Counted from the stretch's first letter, positions 1-11,808 are shown. The stretch: DNA of 64,000 nucleotides from Rhabditophanes sp. KR3021 (GCA_963281155.1 CAUJLY010000003.1:2790001-2854000), one strand, 5' to 3'. Numbers and translations: made by a program. The notes: generated by a model from the letters alone, not told the origin.

Positions 1-505
1 ATTCATCGAGATAGCGACAGATCTTGGAGATACAGAGTACCGAGAATATTCGTGGTTGCTGATGGCAGTGGGCAGGTCATTGTAAAAGGTAGATTGTGGA
101 GCAGCGGTGTCTACGTCACAAGTAGCTGTTTGCAACATAGAATCCAAGTAAGATCTTGGAGCGGCAGTTTGAAGATAAGAATCCAAATCATCTTTACCAG
201 TTTGCAAGTATTGTGAGAGGCCATTGCAAGTTGAAGCAGTAGCAGAAGTGAGTCCGCTTAAGGCGTTGTTATATTTGGAGGAGCGACCACTTAAACAGGT
301 AATTTCACTAAGAGGTCCGCTTAAACAGGTGGTTGCTTCATCATAAACTTCAACATTGACTTCTCCCGAAGCACCAGCATCATTGGACAAAAAATCTTTA
401 GAATCTTCCATGCTGTGGTTCAACGAATTGAAAGAGGGAAGATTGCAAAGGTGGTTAACATACTCATTCTTTAATAAGCTCCTACATTTTGAATTGTCAT
501 CTAAT
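1..505 (-). CDS. C-terminal part of an unidentified Ser/Thr/Tyr-rich protein (runs off the window)
   Basis: The minus-strand frame stays open from about 505 to the window edge (roughly 165 codons). It begins just after a TGA and a possible AG splice acceptor near 507. An in-frame Met (MEDSKDFLSND) near 410 could be the start if there is no upstream exon. The product is rich in Ser, Thr, Asn and Tyr, with two CLSG motifs (CLSGPL, CLSGRSS) and repeated 'YLQT/YLDS' segments, and it ends at the edge in SPRSVAISMN. I see no known domain. The low-complexity composition resembles a disordered tail of a regulatory protein, but that is a guess. It lies 178 bp downstream of PCGF on the same strand. Confidence 0.5.
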
Positions 506-682
506 AATATTCAAATTTTGAAAAGAAACGTAATTCAAATTTTACCTATCAAAACTGATCCTGGAGATAGTTATTAGTAAAAAAGAAATTTAAATTGCAC
601 AAAAAACATAAAGGATTAATGAATTGTAAAAAAGAAATTTTATTTACAAAATGAGGGGTAATGAGTTTATTTATGCAACAAA

Positions 683-1441
683 TTAGTACTCTACACAACT
701 TCTGTATGTAAGCTTGAGGATCGCGCCATCTTTATTTCTCCATCGACTCCTTGAAATAAACTGCAATGTAAAATCCCTACCCATCAATTCATTATTGCAA
801 AAAAAGTCGAATTCATTGTACTTCGAAATATCTTTTAACAACACACACGCCACATATCTTTTTAGTGAAGAAACAGTTAGGGAATCTGCTACTCTAAGAA
901 TATTTCTAGGTAATTTGTCCAAATTCTCTCCCGCAATCAATTCAACTCCAACCATATCGTGGTCTCTCTTGTGACAATCTAATAGATCGTCGTCATTGCT
1001 GCAACAAGCATGCACCACAGTTTCTTTTTCGACCTCCTCATCCTCCTCGTATGACTCTCCATTTTCGATGGCGCGTTTTTTATTAAATGCTTTGACCCTT
1101 TTTTGTTCTTCTTCATACAGTCCTGGCACTAGTTTATATACAATATCTTGCATAGTCCTGTCAAAAGCAACATACTGACTGGGATAACACTGATGAATTT
1201 CCAGATTGCATGTAGGACAGTTGTTGTCATTCTCTTCAAAATGTTTTAATAGACAACTTCTACAGAATGTATGAACACACTCAATTACAGTTGTTGCTTC
1301 AATGAAATATCCATTGCATAGTTTGCACACTATTAATGGGTTTATGGTTTTAAGCGGTAGCATCAAATTATCTCCCACGATTTCATATTTCGGCAAAGCT
1401 GTGCTTTTACTTTTACTCCGTTCACTTGGTCCTCGTTTCAT
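683..1441 (-). CDS. PCGF3: Polycomb group RING finger protein, PCGF3/5-like
   Basis: This is a 252-residue single-exon protein. An N-terminal C3HC4 RING (about residues 38-80) contains CKLCNGYF, ECVHTFCRSCLLKHF and NCPTCN, followed by the family signature FDRTMQDIVYKLVPGLYEEE. The C-terminal third has the RAWUL ubiquitin-like fold pattern found in PCGF proteins. Known role of the family: PCGF subunits pair with RING1 in PRC1 complexes, which ubiquitinate histone H2A in the nucleus. The RING sequence reads closer to PCGF3/5 than to BMI1/PCGF4. An acidic stretch around residues 133-141 separates the two domains. In the DNA a TTTAG acceptor-like sequence lies five bases before the start codon. 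The bL36m gene is 136 bp upstream on the same strand. Confidence 0.9.
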   Translation of the reverse strand: MKRGPSERSKSKSTALPKYEIVGDNLMLPLKTINPLIVCKLCNGYFIEATTVIECVHTFCRSCLLKHFEENDNNCPTCNLEIHQCYPSQYVAFDRTMQDIVYKLVPGLYEEEQKRVKAFNKKRAIENGESYEEDEEVEKETVVHACCSNDDDLLDCHKRDHDMVGVELIAGENLDKLPRNILRVADSLTVSSLKRYVACVLLKDISKYNEFDFFCNNELMGRDFTLQFISRSRWRNKDGAILKLTYRSCVEY

Positions 1442-1577
1442 ATCCTAAATTATTGTTATTTTATCGTGTTAATCAGAACTAGTTAAATATAAAAAATGGA
1501 TTTAAACCAATTACTACACAGGCTCTTTCTATTATTATAATTTTATCTATCTAGTAAATTGAACTAATTAACAACAA

Positions 1578-1853
1578 TCACCATAATAATTTGACATTAA
1601 ACGGCTCCCTTGTTTTGTGTCTGGGAGAAACTGGGCATTCAACATGCATCCTTCCGTCCACTCTTACAAAATAGCAATGAACACAGCGTCTTTTGAGGAA
1701 TGTTTTGACCTATAATGATTAGTTACAGCTTATAAAAATAGATAGGAATACCTTGAAGTCTCTGATACTAGTGTTAGTTGCCAAAATTCTCTGAGTACAT
1801 AATCTTAAATAATAGCCTCCAGTGGCCACAGTTTTGCTGAGAATTCCCGACAT
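1578..1853 (-). CDS. MRPL36: Mitochondrial ribosomal protein bL36m
   Basis: Two exons, 1752..1853 and 1578..1709, are separated by a 42 bp GT-AG intron in phase 0 and encode 77 residues. The start codon is at 1853. Exon 1 gives a basic, Ser/Thr-rich leader (MSGILSKTVATGGYYLRLC) suited to mitochondrial import. Exon 2 gives the whole bL36 fold: LKRRCVHCYFVRVDGR followed by ECPVSPRHKTR, so the zinc ligands C-x2-C-x12-C-x5-H are all present. bL36 sits in the large mitoribosomal subunit near the factor-binding site. The gene is small and easily missed because each exon is short. It lies upstream of PCGF on the same strand. Confidence 0.92.
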
Positions 1854-2210
1854 GCTTGAAACACACTTGGAACAATTTTTATCAAGTTTCTATCAGTGGA
1901 ACAACGTCATCGCAGTTCTTTCTTTGTGAGAAACACGTGCCCCAATTTTTGTTTGATGATTTGGCCTCAAAAATTACCTTTTAATTGGATTTTAGCACAA
2001 ATGCAAAAATATGTGTCTATTTAACTGCATCCTAAAAATAATCTAAATTTTTATTTTTACATTACTTCTTTTTAATCACCCTTGATTGATTTTGTTATTA
2101 CGAAATCGTATTTTTGATTCTGCCAGCCACCTACGCATTTCCTTTTTATGCAACGCCTATTTATTATGCTTCTGCTCATTTCAGATATTAAATAGTTAAA
2201 CTATATCACC

Positions 2211-3444
2211 ATGGATTCAGATCTACAAAGTTTGTTCAAGAGGAAAGATAAAAAGAAGGGCAAGAAGAATGTTGTCAGTCTTGATGTTTTTCAAGCCGAA
2301 CTGGAAAAATCTGCCAAACAGATGGTATGTTTATTAATTTGAATATTAGGCAATTAGTTTTCATTTTTAGGAAGAACAGTATCTTGAAAACGATGGTAAT
2401 GCTGAAGAAACGAATCAAGTGACAAGTTACGCCGAGTCTGAGCCAGATTTTATTCCCGCAGGACTTACTATCAAGAACTTTGACGAAGAAGTTGTCAAGG
2501 AAGTGATTGAAGCTAACCAAAAGGAAGAAAAGGTTCCCGTTACCACAAAGACTTGGGGATCGGAGCCTGTGGTTGCCGCACCTATCATTCAAGTTGTCCA
2601 CAAAGTTGCCAGTGTTTATAAGCCTCCAAGTAGACAAACTCAAAAACACGCTCGTCTTGACTTAGCTAGTGATGCTGCCTTTCCAACTATTGCCTCTGCC
2701 CAAGAAATTGAAAAGATTCACGAAGAAGAAAAGGAAGAACATGCCAATTCATGGAACAAAGTCGGCGAAACCGGGCCCAAAGAAAAATCCAAGACATACA
2801 ATCTTGATTTTGGACAACTTCAGAAGCCGGCAAACAAAAACTTGGCTGACTTGTATAATGGTACAAATTCTTATGGAGCACCTTATGGATCCGGTAATAG
2901 AAGAGAAGGAGGTGGTGACAGATATCAACAAAGAGGAGACTTTGAACATGGATCTCGTGACGGTGGAAATAGATTCGAAAAGCCAGAGCCAAAAACGGCA
3001 GCTTGCGATTCGATTGAAAATTGGCGTTCGGAGAAAAAGACAGCACCAGCTGAAACTGTTTCTACCCACTCAAACGATTATGTAAGAAGAGATGAAGGAG
3101 GTTATGGATCTAGACGTGATGAAGGATCATTTAGAGGAAGAAGGGACGACAACTTTGGCGGAAGAAGGGATGACAACTTCGGAGGAAGAAGGGACGACAA
3201 CTTCGGAGGAAGAAGGGAAGACAACTTTGGTGGAAGAAGGGAAGACAACTTTGGTGGAAGAAGGGAAGACAACTTCGGAGGAAGACGCGAAGAACAAGAC
3301 AACACACCTGATAATTGGCGAGCGTCAAGCAAAATGGGTCCAGCTGCAACTGTTGCAGTCGCTAAAACAACACCTCAACCAATTGCTTCTACAGAACCTA
3401 ACCAAGTCAAATCAAATTTGTATGTTCCACCGAATCGTCGTTGA
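2211..3444 (+). CDS. CDV3: CDV3-like protein with an Arg-Asp-Asn-Phe-Gly repeat tail
   Basis: Exons 2211..2324 and 2371..3444 (46 bp intron, phase 0) encode 395 residues. The N-terminus has the CDV3-like 'LxxLFKRKDKKKGKK' block. The middle contains ASVYKPPSRQTQKHARLDL, then DAAFPTIASAQEIEK, matching the order of conserved CDV3 motifs (VYRPPGAR, then FPSL). The C-terminal half is unusual: seven tandem copies of the eight-residue unit GGRRDDNF/GGRREDNF, flanked by two NWR motifs of the type seen in eIF4B/4H-like RGG proteins. CDV3 function is poorly known. The repeat tail suggests RNA binding or condensate behaviour (inference). The start codon has a strong context (CACCATGG), and a CATTTCAG acceptor-like site lies 27 bases before it. 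Confidence 0.72.
3129..3293 (+). repeat. 24-bp tandem repeat coding for GGRR(D/E)DNF
   Basis: This in-frame minisatellite lies inside the CDV3-like gene. The unit is about 24 bp (core ggaagaagggacgacaactt), present about seven times. The first copies encode Asp-Asp and the later ones Glu-Asp, so the array seems to have grown by two rounds of duplication. Confidence 0.9.
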
Positions 3445-4530
3445 CATCAATCATAATTATATATATTGCTAATTATATTTATTTATAATTGAAAAATATA
3501 AACAAAAAATACCTTTTACTTTTTGTTAATATAAAATAAATTCATTATTATGGTTTCGTAATGCCTCTACTGGTCCTTCTTCAGCTCTCACTCCTACTCC
3601 ATTATCAGGATTATGATCAACTCTAGATCGTTTAAATTAATCTAATTATATGAATATTACAATTTTAAGCTTTCAAATTTCATTATTGTAACTGTATGCA
3701 ATAAGGAATTTCCATCTAATAACAGTTTTTACGGAAACTTCTTTTCTTTATCTTTGTCTTGCAGCGGGTCTATCCCTACTCAAATGAGTCTTTTAGTTTC
3801 TACGTAATAGTTTTAATTAATGAAAACCCCTTTTGAATTTTTTGAACTCTTTACCCAAAAAATAATATTTTTTCCTCTTGTGGTCCTGCATTATTAGCTG
3901 TTTCTTCAAGCAGGTCATTTGAGCTTTTAAGTTTGGTTTATGTCGTTAAACACAATATTTCCAGCTCTATAAAATGGTGCAACAGTTTTTTTTCGAAAAT
4001 TCAATTTAAGGCACATTCCAAGAGGAAGTCTGGAACAGTCAAGATTTTTGACCTCAATACCTCCGTCCTCGAGAGCAAATATTTTTGTTCGAAAGACAAA
4101 TGATGATACCTAGATTATCAAAAAGATATTTGATATCGCTTTTCTGTAAACCATAGGAGGCTCTTCATAATTCACGAAAATATCGGATCATTCTAATCTA
4201 CCAGCCTCTATGTATCACTGATAGCGATAGTGAAATCACTCACTCTGAAAAATTTTATCAATAAGCCCCATATCCTAATTCAACTATAATACAAATAATG
4301 TATATCATCATGTTTAAACATATATTATTAGAGACAATAAATATCTTATATACACAACCATTATTTGTAAAATTTATTGAAATTTGTAATTATTTAAAAA
4401 TCCTTAAGGTAGTTATTTATTAATGTCAAAACATACAAAAGTAACTAAAAGCTTAAAAAGAAAATATGAACCGATTATTATTGTAATAAATTATTAGTAA
4501 TAGATAAAAACAGGACTGATTTGCTCTGAT
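3445..4530. other. Intergenic region without a recognisable gene
   Basis: AT-rich sequence after the CDV3-like stop. An AATATAAA-type polyadenylation signal lies about 50 bp after the stop. Short broken frames are present but none is convincing as coding. Confidence 0.5.
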
Positions 4531-4539
4531 ACATACAAT

Positions 4540-4882
4540 CGGTAGCAATCCAGCGGTCATTGTATCCAACCAAGGCAAATACAAACCTGATGAAACCATG
4601 TTTTTCCTAAGCACAGGAAGTGTGGTGCAAATCAAATCAGCACCAGACGAATGTTCACCAACTAATTTAGCTGTCCTTAATTGCCGATTTGTATTGTCTT
4701 TTGAGCCAATTCACCACTCAAATCAATCCTTCATCACCATCTTAGACAAAGCACATCGGAAAGTTAACAAATTTATTATTAATTGTGTGATAAAGCTTTA
4801 TGCAACATCTAATTATTTTTACCAATCTTCAGTTAATTTTTACATTCTTGACCAGGACATTTTGTGTCTGGTCTTTAAATAA
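4540..4882 (+). CDS. Unidentified open frame, possibly an exon or gene fragment
   Basis: A frame of about 110 codons begins after a TGA near 4530 and ends at 4882. Its first half has ordinary coding-like composition (SNQGKYKPDETMFFLSTG, VVQIKSAPDECSPTNLAV). The second half is rich in Ile, Tyr and Phe and may be non-coding. The first in-frame Met is at 4598. I recognise no family. It could be a decayed exon of a dispersed repeat, since the stretch from 3.5 to 5 kb has no other gene. Confidence 0.25.
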
Positions 4883-5082
4883 ATTGTAATTTTTATTATC
4901 TTTATAAATAAATTTAAGTTCACTCCTCGTTTTTTGTCAAAATTGTATCCTTTGTTCTTTCCTTATGATGAACGAAAGCCATAAATTCTTCAATAGTAGT
5001 ACAGGTTTCGCTAAAAGCAATAACAAAATATTTATAATATCTTATAGAAATAAATTAAAAAGTTTGTTTAAAATGAGTCACA

Positions 5083-5656
5083 TTAGTCAAATATCCCGAC
5101 TATGGATAAAGGCTTAAAAGAATATGTCATATGTTCTGGTGGACGATCTGCTCTATAATAATAACAAGGCAAACTAAATGTTTAAATTAAGCAATCTTAG
5201 TACGAACCTTTTAACATATCGACGGCCATGGCTTCCAAGTGAAAAATAGTTATTGATAGGTGTTGAGCAAGATTGGAGGAAAGTATCAGACCAGTCTGAT
5301 AATAGATATATCCATGCATTAATCGTCCTATTGTCTGATGTGTTCACTGTAATTTCTTTTCGGTCATAAAATTTAGGAAATCCTTCGAAAACATCCAAGC
5401 TGTCAAGCATATTCTCATCGATTTCGTAAACCTCACCAATTATTTGGGAAGAACCCTTTTCTTGAATATCTAAACAAAAAGGGATATTGTACTTGGATCC
5501 TATCACCATCAAAAACTTGTCATCTGTCAAAGCAGACCCTCGAAACAGTGAATTTCCATTTGCAGCATCGAGTAACATGTGATTATTAGGTTCATTTCTT
5601 TTGAGAGTGCCGTAGACAAAGATGTTGTATCTCAAACTTTCATGTTGACTAAGCAT
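5083..5656 (-). CDS. GGACT: Gamma-glutamylaminecyclotransferase-like (AIG2/GGCT fold)
   Basis: Exons 5208..5656 and 5083..5152 (55 bp intron) give 172 residues. The fold signature VYGTLKR is at residues 14-20. IPFCLDIQEKG and GEVYEIDENMLDSLDVFE follow, with the last Glu (about residue 91) at the position of the catalytic Glu of human GGACT. The C-terminal SLGSHGRRYVKR corresponds to the conserved end of the domain. The family releases 5-oxoproline from gamma-glutamyl amines such as the isopeptide left after degradation of transglutaminase-crosslinked proteins. The second exon (ADRPPEHMTYSFKPL) is inferred from a GT/AG pair that keeps the frame. Without splicing the protein would end ten residues after the domain. 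Confidence 0.8.
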
Positions 5657-5902
5657 GCTACATATGTTTTTAAGTGAACAAAGAATATTAGTAACTGTAT
5701 AATATCAAATAAATTTATTTAATAACAAATAGACCTGTTTGTTGTGTATTCTAGGAATTGACTTACTTAGCACAGCTGCAATATGATGCAGGTCGTCACA
5801 ATAATTGAATCAAATGAGCTCATCCTACCAAGAAATTCAAACGACATTCCACTACTCCATTCAAGTCAAGGTTATGCAAAAGGTAGTCATTAGTCCGTTG
5901 CT
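5657..5902. promoter_or_regulatory. Divergent promoter region between GGACT and MRPS10
   Basis: The 246 bp between two divergent start codons must hold both promoters. I see no clear TATA box or named binding site. Confidence 0.4.
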
Positions 5903-6439
5903 ATGAATATATTGGCAAAGTGTGTTTTGAATAATGTAACTCCTTTAAGAGTGACAGGTTGCAGATTAACTAGTGGTCAAGCTCCTGAATTGGACAAGTT
6001 GTTTGAAAACATTAAACTCGAATATAGAGGCCATGATCCCGCTGTTCTTCAGTCATATTCTACTTTTTTGACGGTAATTACCTTAATTTTATTCTTTTCA
6101 ATTCATTTATTTTTTTAGTCTGTTTGCAAGAATTTACGAGTGGAAAGTACTCCCGTAAAAGTATATCCCTACGTGAGATGGGTTGAATGTTTATTGCGGT
6201 CCAAATTCGTCCACAAAAAGTATAAACTCCATTATGAAACCAGAACCTACATTCGCGAACTTTCGATTAAAAATGTTACCGGATCCACGGCCTCCACTTT
6301 ACTGGAATATGTTCAAAGAAATATCCCTGAAGGAGTTGCCATGAAGGTTGACTACACCGAAATCAGTCAATTTCCCACTTCAGTATCCGAAACAATGGCA
6401 AAAATTAAAAAAGAAAGGGACGATGCTTTAAGAAAGTGA
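5903..6439 (+). CDS. MRPS10: Mitochondrial ribosomal protein uS10m
   Basis: Exons 5903..6073 and 6119..6439 (45 bp intron, phase 0) encode 163 residues. The uS10 core is clear: ENIKLEYRGHDPAVLQSY, then the segment ending in HKKYKLHYETRTYIREL, and NVTGSTASTLLEYVQRN followed by IPEGVAMKV, all diagnostic of animal MRPS10. The N-terminal 27 residues (MNILAKCVLNNVTPLRVTG) look like an import leader. The protein belongs to the head of the small mitoribosomal subunit. A second mitoribosomal gene, bL36m, lies 4 kb away. An AATAAA signal is 40 bp beyond the stop. Confidence 0.93.
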
Positions 6440-6600
6440 TCATTTCAAGGTTGTTTTGTTATTCATTAATTAGATTAGAGAAAATAAAATTTTATACAAT
6501 TTTTGATTCAGTTTTGTAGAGGCGTGATCTATTCGTTATTATACTTGTTCTTTATTTGAATTTGTTTTTATTAGTGTCAATTAATAGGTAAAGGAACATA

Positions 6601-7590
6601 ATGGATGCGGAATCGAAGAAACAGTTGATTGATGTCATACTTGCTGAATTGATGGGGGAAAAAGAATTTCAACAACAATGGGCAGAGGATACAATACGAA
6701 AAGTTAGTTTAAAAGACGGTGATTCGGACACAGAGAAATTGGTGCATCAATCACCGATCAAAGAAATTCTTTTCCCTCAAAAATCATTTGACGAATTGCT
6801 CCAAGTATTGGACATTGCAATTGAATCTTTCCTAACAAACTCACAAATGGCACTAAATTATTTTGACTATGAAAGAAACGGCGATGCTGCCGTTATATTT
6901 GCTGCAAAAGTCCTGATGGATCAACTTTTATCTAAATTGCAATATGATCAGGCAAAACTGGAAATAGTGATACGACGTGTGCGTAGATTGGTCTCACTTT
7001 TCACTAAAAGAATATCAGGGTGTTTCCAAGTGGAGAACATAGCTTTTTTCGGGCATTCAATTGTTTTGTTGTTGGAAAGGATAGAAGAGTATTGTGAAAA
7101 ACACTCTGTAACACATGATATGACTCAATTTAGTGATATAAGAAATGTTTTCCTTCAAATTATTGTTATTCCACTCAAAGAAAGCTTGATAAGACAAAGC
7201 AAAAGTAAGCCGATTAAGAAAATTACAAAAAAAGTATGTGAAACAAAATCACTTCCCATGGACAGAAGTAAAAAGGAGTATTTGTTGCCATACGAGAAAC
7301 TATTTACAAGCGCAAAAGTTAAAAATCAACCTACAAATCTAAAGATTCAGAATAAAGTTATAAATGAAGCACTTGCAAATAGATTTCCACATAAAAGTCA
7401 GAATCACTTACCTTTTAGCAACCCCCATGTCAGCTATTCTGAAATGGAAGAAATAAAGAAAAGATGGCATCCATTGATCTCAAACCAAAACCTGTTTAAA
7501 GCATCTCTAAAAAATGACAAATTAGGACAGGCTGCCTTAAAAATGTCTTCTCAAATTACGGATAAACTCATGAAAACAATAAACAGATAA
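6601..7590 (+). CDS. Unidentified helical protein, 329 residues
   Basis: This is a single uninterrupted frame with a clear ATG, 161 bp after MRPS10 on the same strand. The first 200 residues are rich in Leu, Ile, Glu and Gln with heptad-like spacing (ILFPQKSFDELLQVLDIAI, LLERIEEYCEKHS), consistent with an all-helical domain. Residues 200-225 are very basic (KSKPIKKITKKVCETK), and the C-terminus is mixed. No signal peptide or membrane segment is visible and I cannot assign a family. Its intact length and position among conserved genes argue that it is a real, fast-evolving gene. Confidence 0.7.
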   Translation: MDAESKKQLIDVILAELMGEKEFQQQWAEDTIRKVSLKDGDSDTEKLVHQSPIKEILFPQKSFDELLQVLDIAIESFLTNSQMALNYFDYERNGDAAVIFAAKVLMDQLLSKLQYDQAKLEIVIRRVRRLVSLFTKRISGCFQVENIAFFGHSIVLLLERIEEYCEKHSVTHDMTQFSDIRNVFLQIIVIPLKESLIRQSKSKPIKKITKKVCETKSLPMDRSKKEYLLPYEKLFTSAKVKNQPTNLKIQNKVINEALANRFPHKSQNHLPFSNPHVSYSEMEEIKKRWHPLISNQNLFKASLKNDKLGQAALKMSSQITDKLMKTINR

Positions 7591-7675
7591 TTAAACTCAC
7601 AATAAACATGACTAATGGCAAACACAATTGATTTTATTTAAAAGAGTAAATAATTAAAAGACAAAAATAAAATTT

Positions 7676-10600
7676 TTAATTAACTTCTGCCCATTCACTA
7701 ATAACTTCTTCTATCTCAGCGCGAGATGTTATTGCTTTTCCGCCAGGGTAAGGTGGGATTAGTTGGAAGATAAACATATTTTCACGTTTACTTTCTGGCA
7801 TACTTAGATAATGTTCAAATATTCTCCCATGAATATATTTTGATATTTTGGTCCCATTTGCTGGATGGTATTTTAGAATGTTATGCACAAAAGCTTCGGG
7901 TTGTTGAATCATATCCATCTTCTCAATGATCATTTTTTGAATTGCACTCAAAAATTGGAACATTTCCTCGCTTAACAAATGCATTGAAATTAAACCTCCA
8001 TCAGCCGAACCTAAGATGACAGGACTAAATAGGTGCTTGTTGTCGAATCTCGTTTGTTTGTAAATACTTCCTTTAACGATACAGTTGATTTGCTGTTCAA
8101 GTATGATTTCAGATGTAGTTTTGAACGTGATTGTATTATCCAAAATAGAAACAGCCCCAAAACTGCGCAAAATATGCAGTTGTCTATCCGGCAAGCAGTG
8201 AATGTATCTTTCCTTGTCCAAAAATGATATAGCAGTGAACCCCATCGGAGATGCATTTCTCATAAAAAGCTCAAGCTTATCACCATTTAGTCTTAATACA
8301 GTGATACTTCTGATATCGTCGCCAACAAAAATGAGATCCTTTTGTATTTTGATAGCGGTAGCGGTAAGGAAGCAATTAGTCGCAGCCTTCTGATTAATGA
8401 TGTTATCGCGATCAAGTACAAAGACACGTAACACATTTTGGCACGCGGCCACAATATCACCGTTCTCCATACAACCAATATCACATACCGAAGATTTGGT
8501 GCACTTTTGTGCAACCAATTGCAAATTTGATTCAGAATTATCACAAATCCTGAAGCATAAGATCCTTCCCAAGGCACTTTCTGCTCCAACACTTGGATCA
8601 TCTGCTGATTCAATCACAGTTCCAATAACAATTAGCGGATATTTGTGTACTGGATGAATCATTCTAGCCATGCAAAGAGCAAATTCGCGTTCTTCTAGAG
8701 CGTAGGTGTATAGTGGCTTCATAAGTCTCAAACTAATAAGTGTGATGTGTGAGATGTTACATTCTCCGACATCTAGCACGTTTTCTTGAATCTTCTTGAC
8801 AGCAACATCCGAATCAAGCAATTGACAGTAGTCATCACCCTTATTATCGCTTTTGTTTGCTACCACAGCTAATTTTTCTCTATTCTTATTGCTTGGCAGC
8901 ATGGAAGTCAGAGTACTGAACATCCTATTACCACTGCCGACTTTAAGCTTTTCAGGTTGCATTTGCTTGTGACTTGTGACGACGATTGAATCAAATTTCT
9001 TGTCGTAGATAACTTTATTGGTATCTTCATGCAGTTCCATTGTCAAAATGTTCAATTGCTCTCTGTCTTGCAATTCACCGATACTGATTCCCTCCACCGT
9101 CGTTCTGACAATCCAGTGTCCCAAATCAGAATCATCAATTGGATAGGCCTCCAAGAACTTGTCCAAATTAATATTTGATTTCGTAAATTCGTTTCCAACC
9201 TTCTTTAAAATCCATGAAGTAGACGAAGCCAGTATATTACCACAGCCATCTTCATCCTTTCGCCAATTGATCAGTTGCACATCACAGTCAGCAACTTTTT
9301 CCGAATATAGCAGCTCACACATTTGAATGCAATTATCGAAACTATAGACACTAACTTTTCCAAAAGCATGTGCAACAACGATGTTTGGTTTCTTTCCAAA
9401 ATTCATAAATTTACTACTTGCAAAGATATCGTAAACACCGGAGTTATTAATCGTGGCATGAGGCTCAACAGTTACTTCATCCATGGCATGCTTGTACTTA
9501 TAAAGCCCCACAGAGTTATAAAATGTAACCAATAGAAACCCTTCATCTGCCACATCTATAGTATCGATTGAAAGGATCTGATTTTCAAGTTCATGAGTTG
9601 ATACAAAACCAAATTCCGCTTCGGAGCTTTTGTAAAAAAGCAAACACTTCTCCCTGCCAACGACTAAGATTGATTCAGAAGTTTGACAGACAACAGGATT
9701 AACTTCAAATTTGTACTCCTCATTCGCAAAATAAGTAGAGGGGTCAGATTTGTGCCACGACTTGATTCCATTTTTGCAGATTTGGACGAAAAAAGAACCA
9801 CATAAGCCAGCAAAGTAAGTTGTTTGTTTACTGTCTAAATGGGGTAAAGTAACAGGTTCACAACCACCGACTGCAATATATTCTTGACCCATTTTGGAAA
9901 TCTTCATCTCATACATTTTAGTCTCATTTATTCCAGTAGTCACTATCCGCAACCCACCATCTACGTAAATGACAAAGCTTCGAATGAGTCCTTTTTGACT
10001 GAAGGACCAAAGTCTTTTAATAGATGATGCAAATGAATAAATACGCAATGAGCCATCATGATCCATTCCACATGCAGCCACAATAATTTTCTGATTGAAT
10101 CTATGGGCAATTTCGATTGATGAAATTGGTCCGCTATTTTCCATTTGCTTCAAGATCTTCATGCCATTTACAGCGGACTGTTCAATTTGGTCAAAGCACA
10201 TCAGGATATGGTTGGTTGTGAAAGATGTAACAAAAAAAATACCATTGCCCAAATAAAAAATATCCCGAGCTATTCCTGATCTTCCCAAAAAACTAGTTTC
10301 AATTTTATCAGACTCTACTTTTGAGGAAAACACGTTGCCTTTGCCATCGATAAAAAAGAACAAATCTCCTGATTTAGATACTGGCGAGACAGCTTTTACA
10401 ATACCGTCTCCTATTCGTGGTATGTCATTCTTGGTTACAACCATTTCATGAGACACGTAATACAGTCCATCGTCGGCCGTCACAACACATAGCAAGTTTC
10501 CGACACGTTCTGGTGGGACGTAGATAGTGTACACGTTCAAGCCAATATCACCCACAACTTGGACTTGTTTGAGACACATTCTGTACCAATCAAATTCATA

Positions 10601-11276
10601 CAAAACCAAAGAAGTGTTTCCCTCCGTTTCCTTCAAAAAAACAACACGGGAATCTTTTTGCCCATCTAGGTCAACAAATTGGAAGTCCTTAACATCAGTA
10701 GGCGGGTAGACAAACTCTGCCTCTGACTTTTCGGTTCTTTCTTTGTAGTCGACTAAATAAAGGGCCGAATCAAAGCCAATGATAGCAATCCTGCCGCTTT
10801 TCCTGCAAACATTTGACTGAATGCCACCTGTTCTTATACGAGTGTAGAATTTCTCAACATTATTTGTTTTCACAATATTGAGTCCACCATTTGAGTCATA
10901 CCCAAATATGGTGTAGTTCATAGTTTCGGTGATAAAAAAGATGAGATCTGATTCCTGAAAATAATGATTAAAATAAATAATCTAAGTGACTCACTTTTTG
11001 GCCTCTCTTGATGGTATTCATACTAGCAATTCTATCAAAGATAATATGGGTTCGGACAATCACCAAATTGCCATCCTTCCACTCAAGTATTTCTATCCTA
11101 TCAGCAAATGCCATTGCAATATTGACGACATCTGTGCCCATGAAAGACCCCATAACACTTTTGATTGCAGCACTGCATTTTGATATATTCGAAAGGAACA
11201 CATTGTCAGGTTTAATTGCTTCTGTAGGTTTCAGAGAAGCAATAATATCTCCTACTATTTCGTTTCTTATTCTCAT
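7676..11276 (-). CDS. DDB1: DNA damage-binding protein 1 (CUL4 E3 ligase adaptor)
   Basis: Exons 10995..11276 and 7676..10954 (40 bp intron) encode 1186 residues; human DDB1 has 1140. The protein is rich in beta-propeller-type strands. Blocks matching DDB1 in order are NGIFFVTSF, then MENSGPISSIEIAHRFNQ, ACGMDHDGSLRIYSF, a mid region ending DVGECNISHITLISL, then EREFALCMARMIHPVHKYPL, VGDDIRSITVLRLNGDKLEL, GSADGGLISMHLLSEEMFQ, and a C-terminal EIEEVISEWAEVN equivalent to the DDB1 end. DDB1 bridges CUL4 and DCAF substrate receptors in nuclear ubiquitin ligases. The copy is divergent: many propeller loops differ, and Ser-rich linkers resemble the family only in position. CPSF1 and SF3B3 are related, but the C-terminal blocks fit DDB1 best. 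Confidence 0.82.
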
Positions 11277-11808
11277 TATGACGATAGTAAAAAAGAATAT
11301 AATGATTCAAAATGCTATTGTGCGTTCTTCCAACTTGTAATGTCATTGTTTCTGCTTGAGAAATGTTATGAAGTTATCAACAATGCCCACATTGTCACGC
11401 ATATTGTTCAATATAACACTGCAGCACTATTTTCCATTACAAAAGGTCCATATTGTTTTAATTTAAAAGCATTAAAGACAAAAGATTTTGACTTTGTAAA
11501 AAATTGTTGTAACTAATTTTACTAAATTTGACTGATGTGAATATTACTTTCGAAATAAAAAATTTTTTTATCCACTTTATAGCTAATTGCATAATGATCA
11601 ATGGACAACAAGGATGACATCGCACATTATATAAATAACTTTTAACAAACAAACATTATTACTACAACACAACACTAAATTTGTTTGTACTTAATCTTCG
11701 TCTTATACATTACATTCTTGTGTACGTTTATTGCACTAATTGGTGACTCTACAATGTCCATAATCAGGTAGAAGATAATTTGGTACTTTTTGAATTGCAT
11801 ACCAAAAT
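11277..11808. other. Intergenic, no gene seen
   Basis: This stretch holds the presumed DDB1 promoter plus AT-rich sequence with only short broken frames. Confidence 0.5.

Noticed and set aside
356..577. A 73-codon plus-strand open frame with an ATG
   Set aside because: The minus strand is open over the same stretch and continues to the window edge with a more protein-like composition; the plus frame is its shadow.
714..1178. Plus-strand open frames of 86 and 60 codons
   Set aside because: They lie entirely antisense to the well-conserved PCGF gene.
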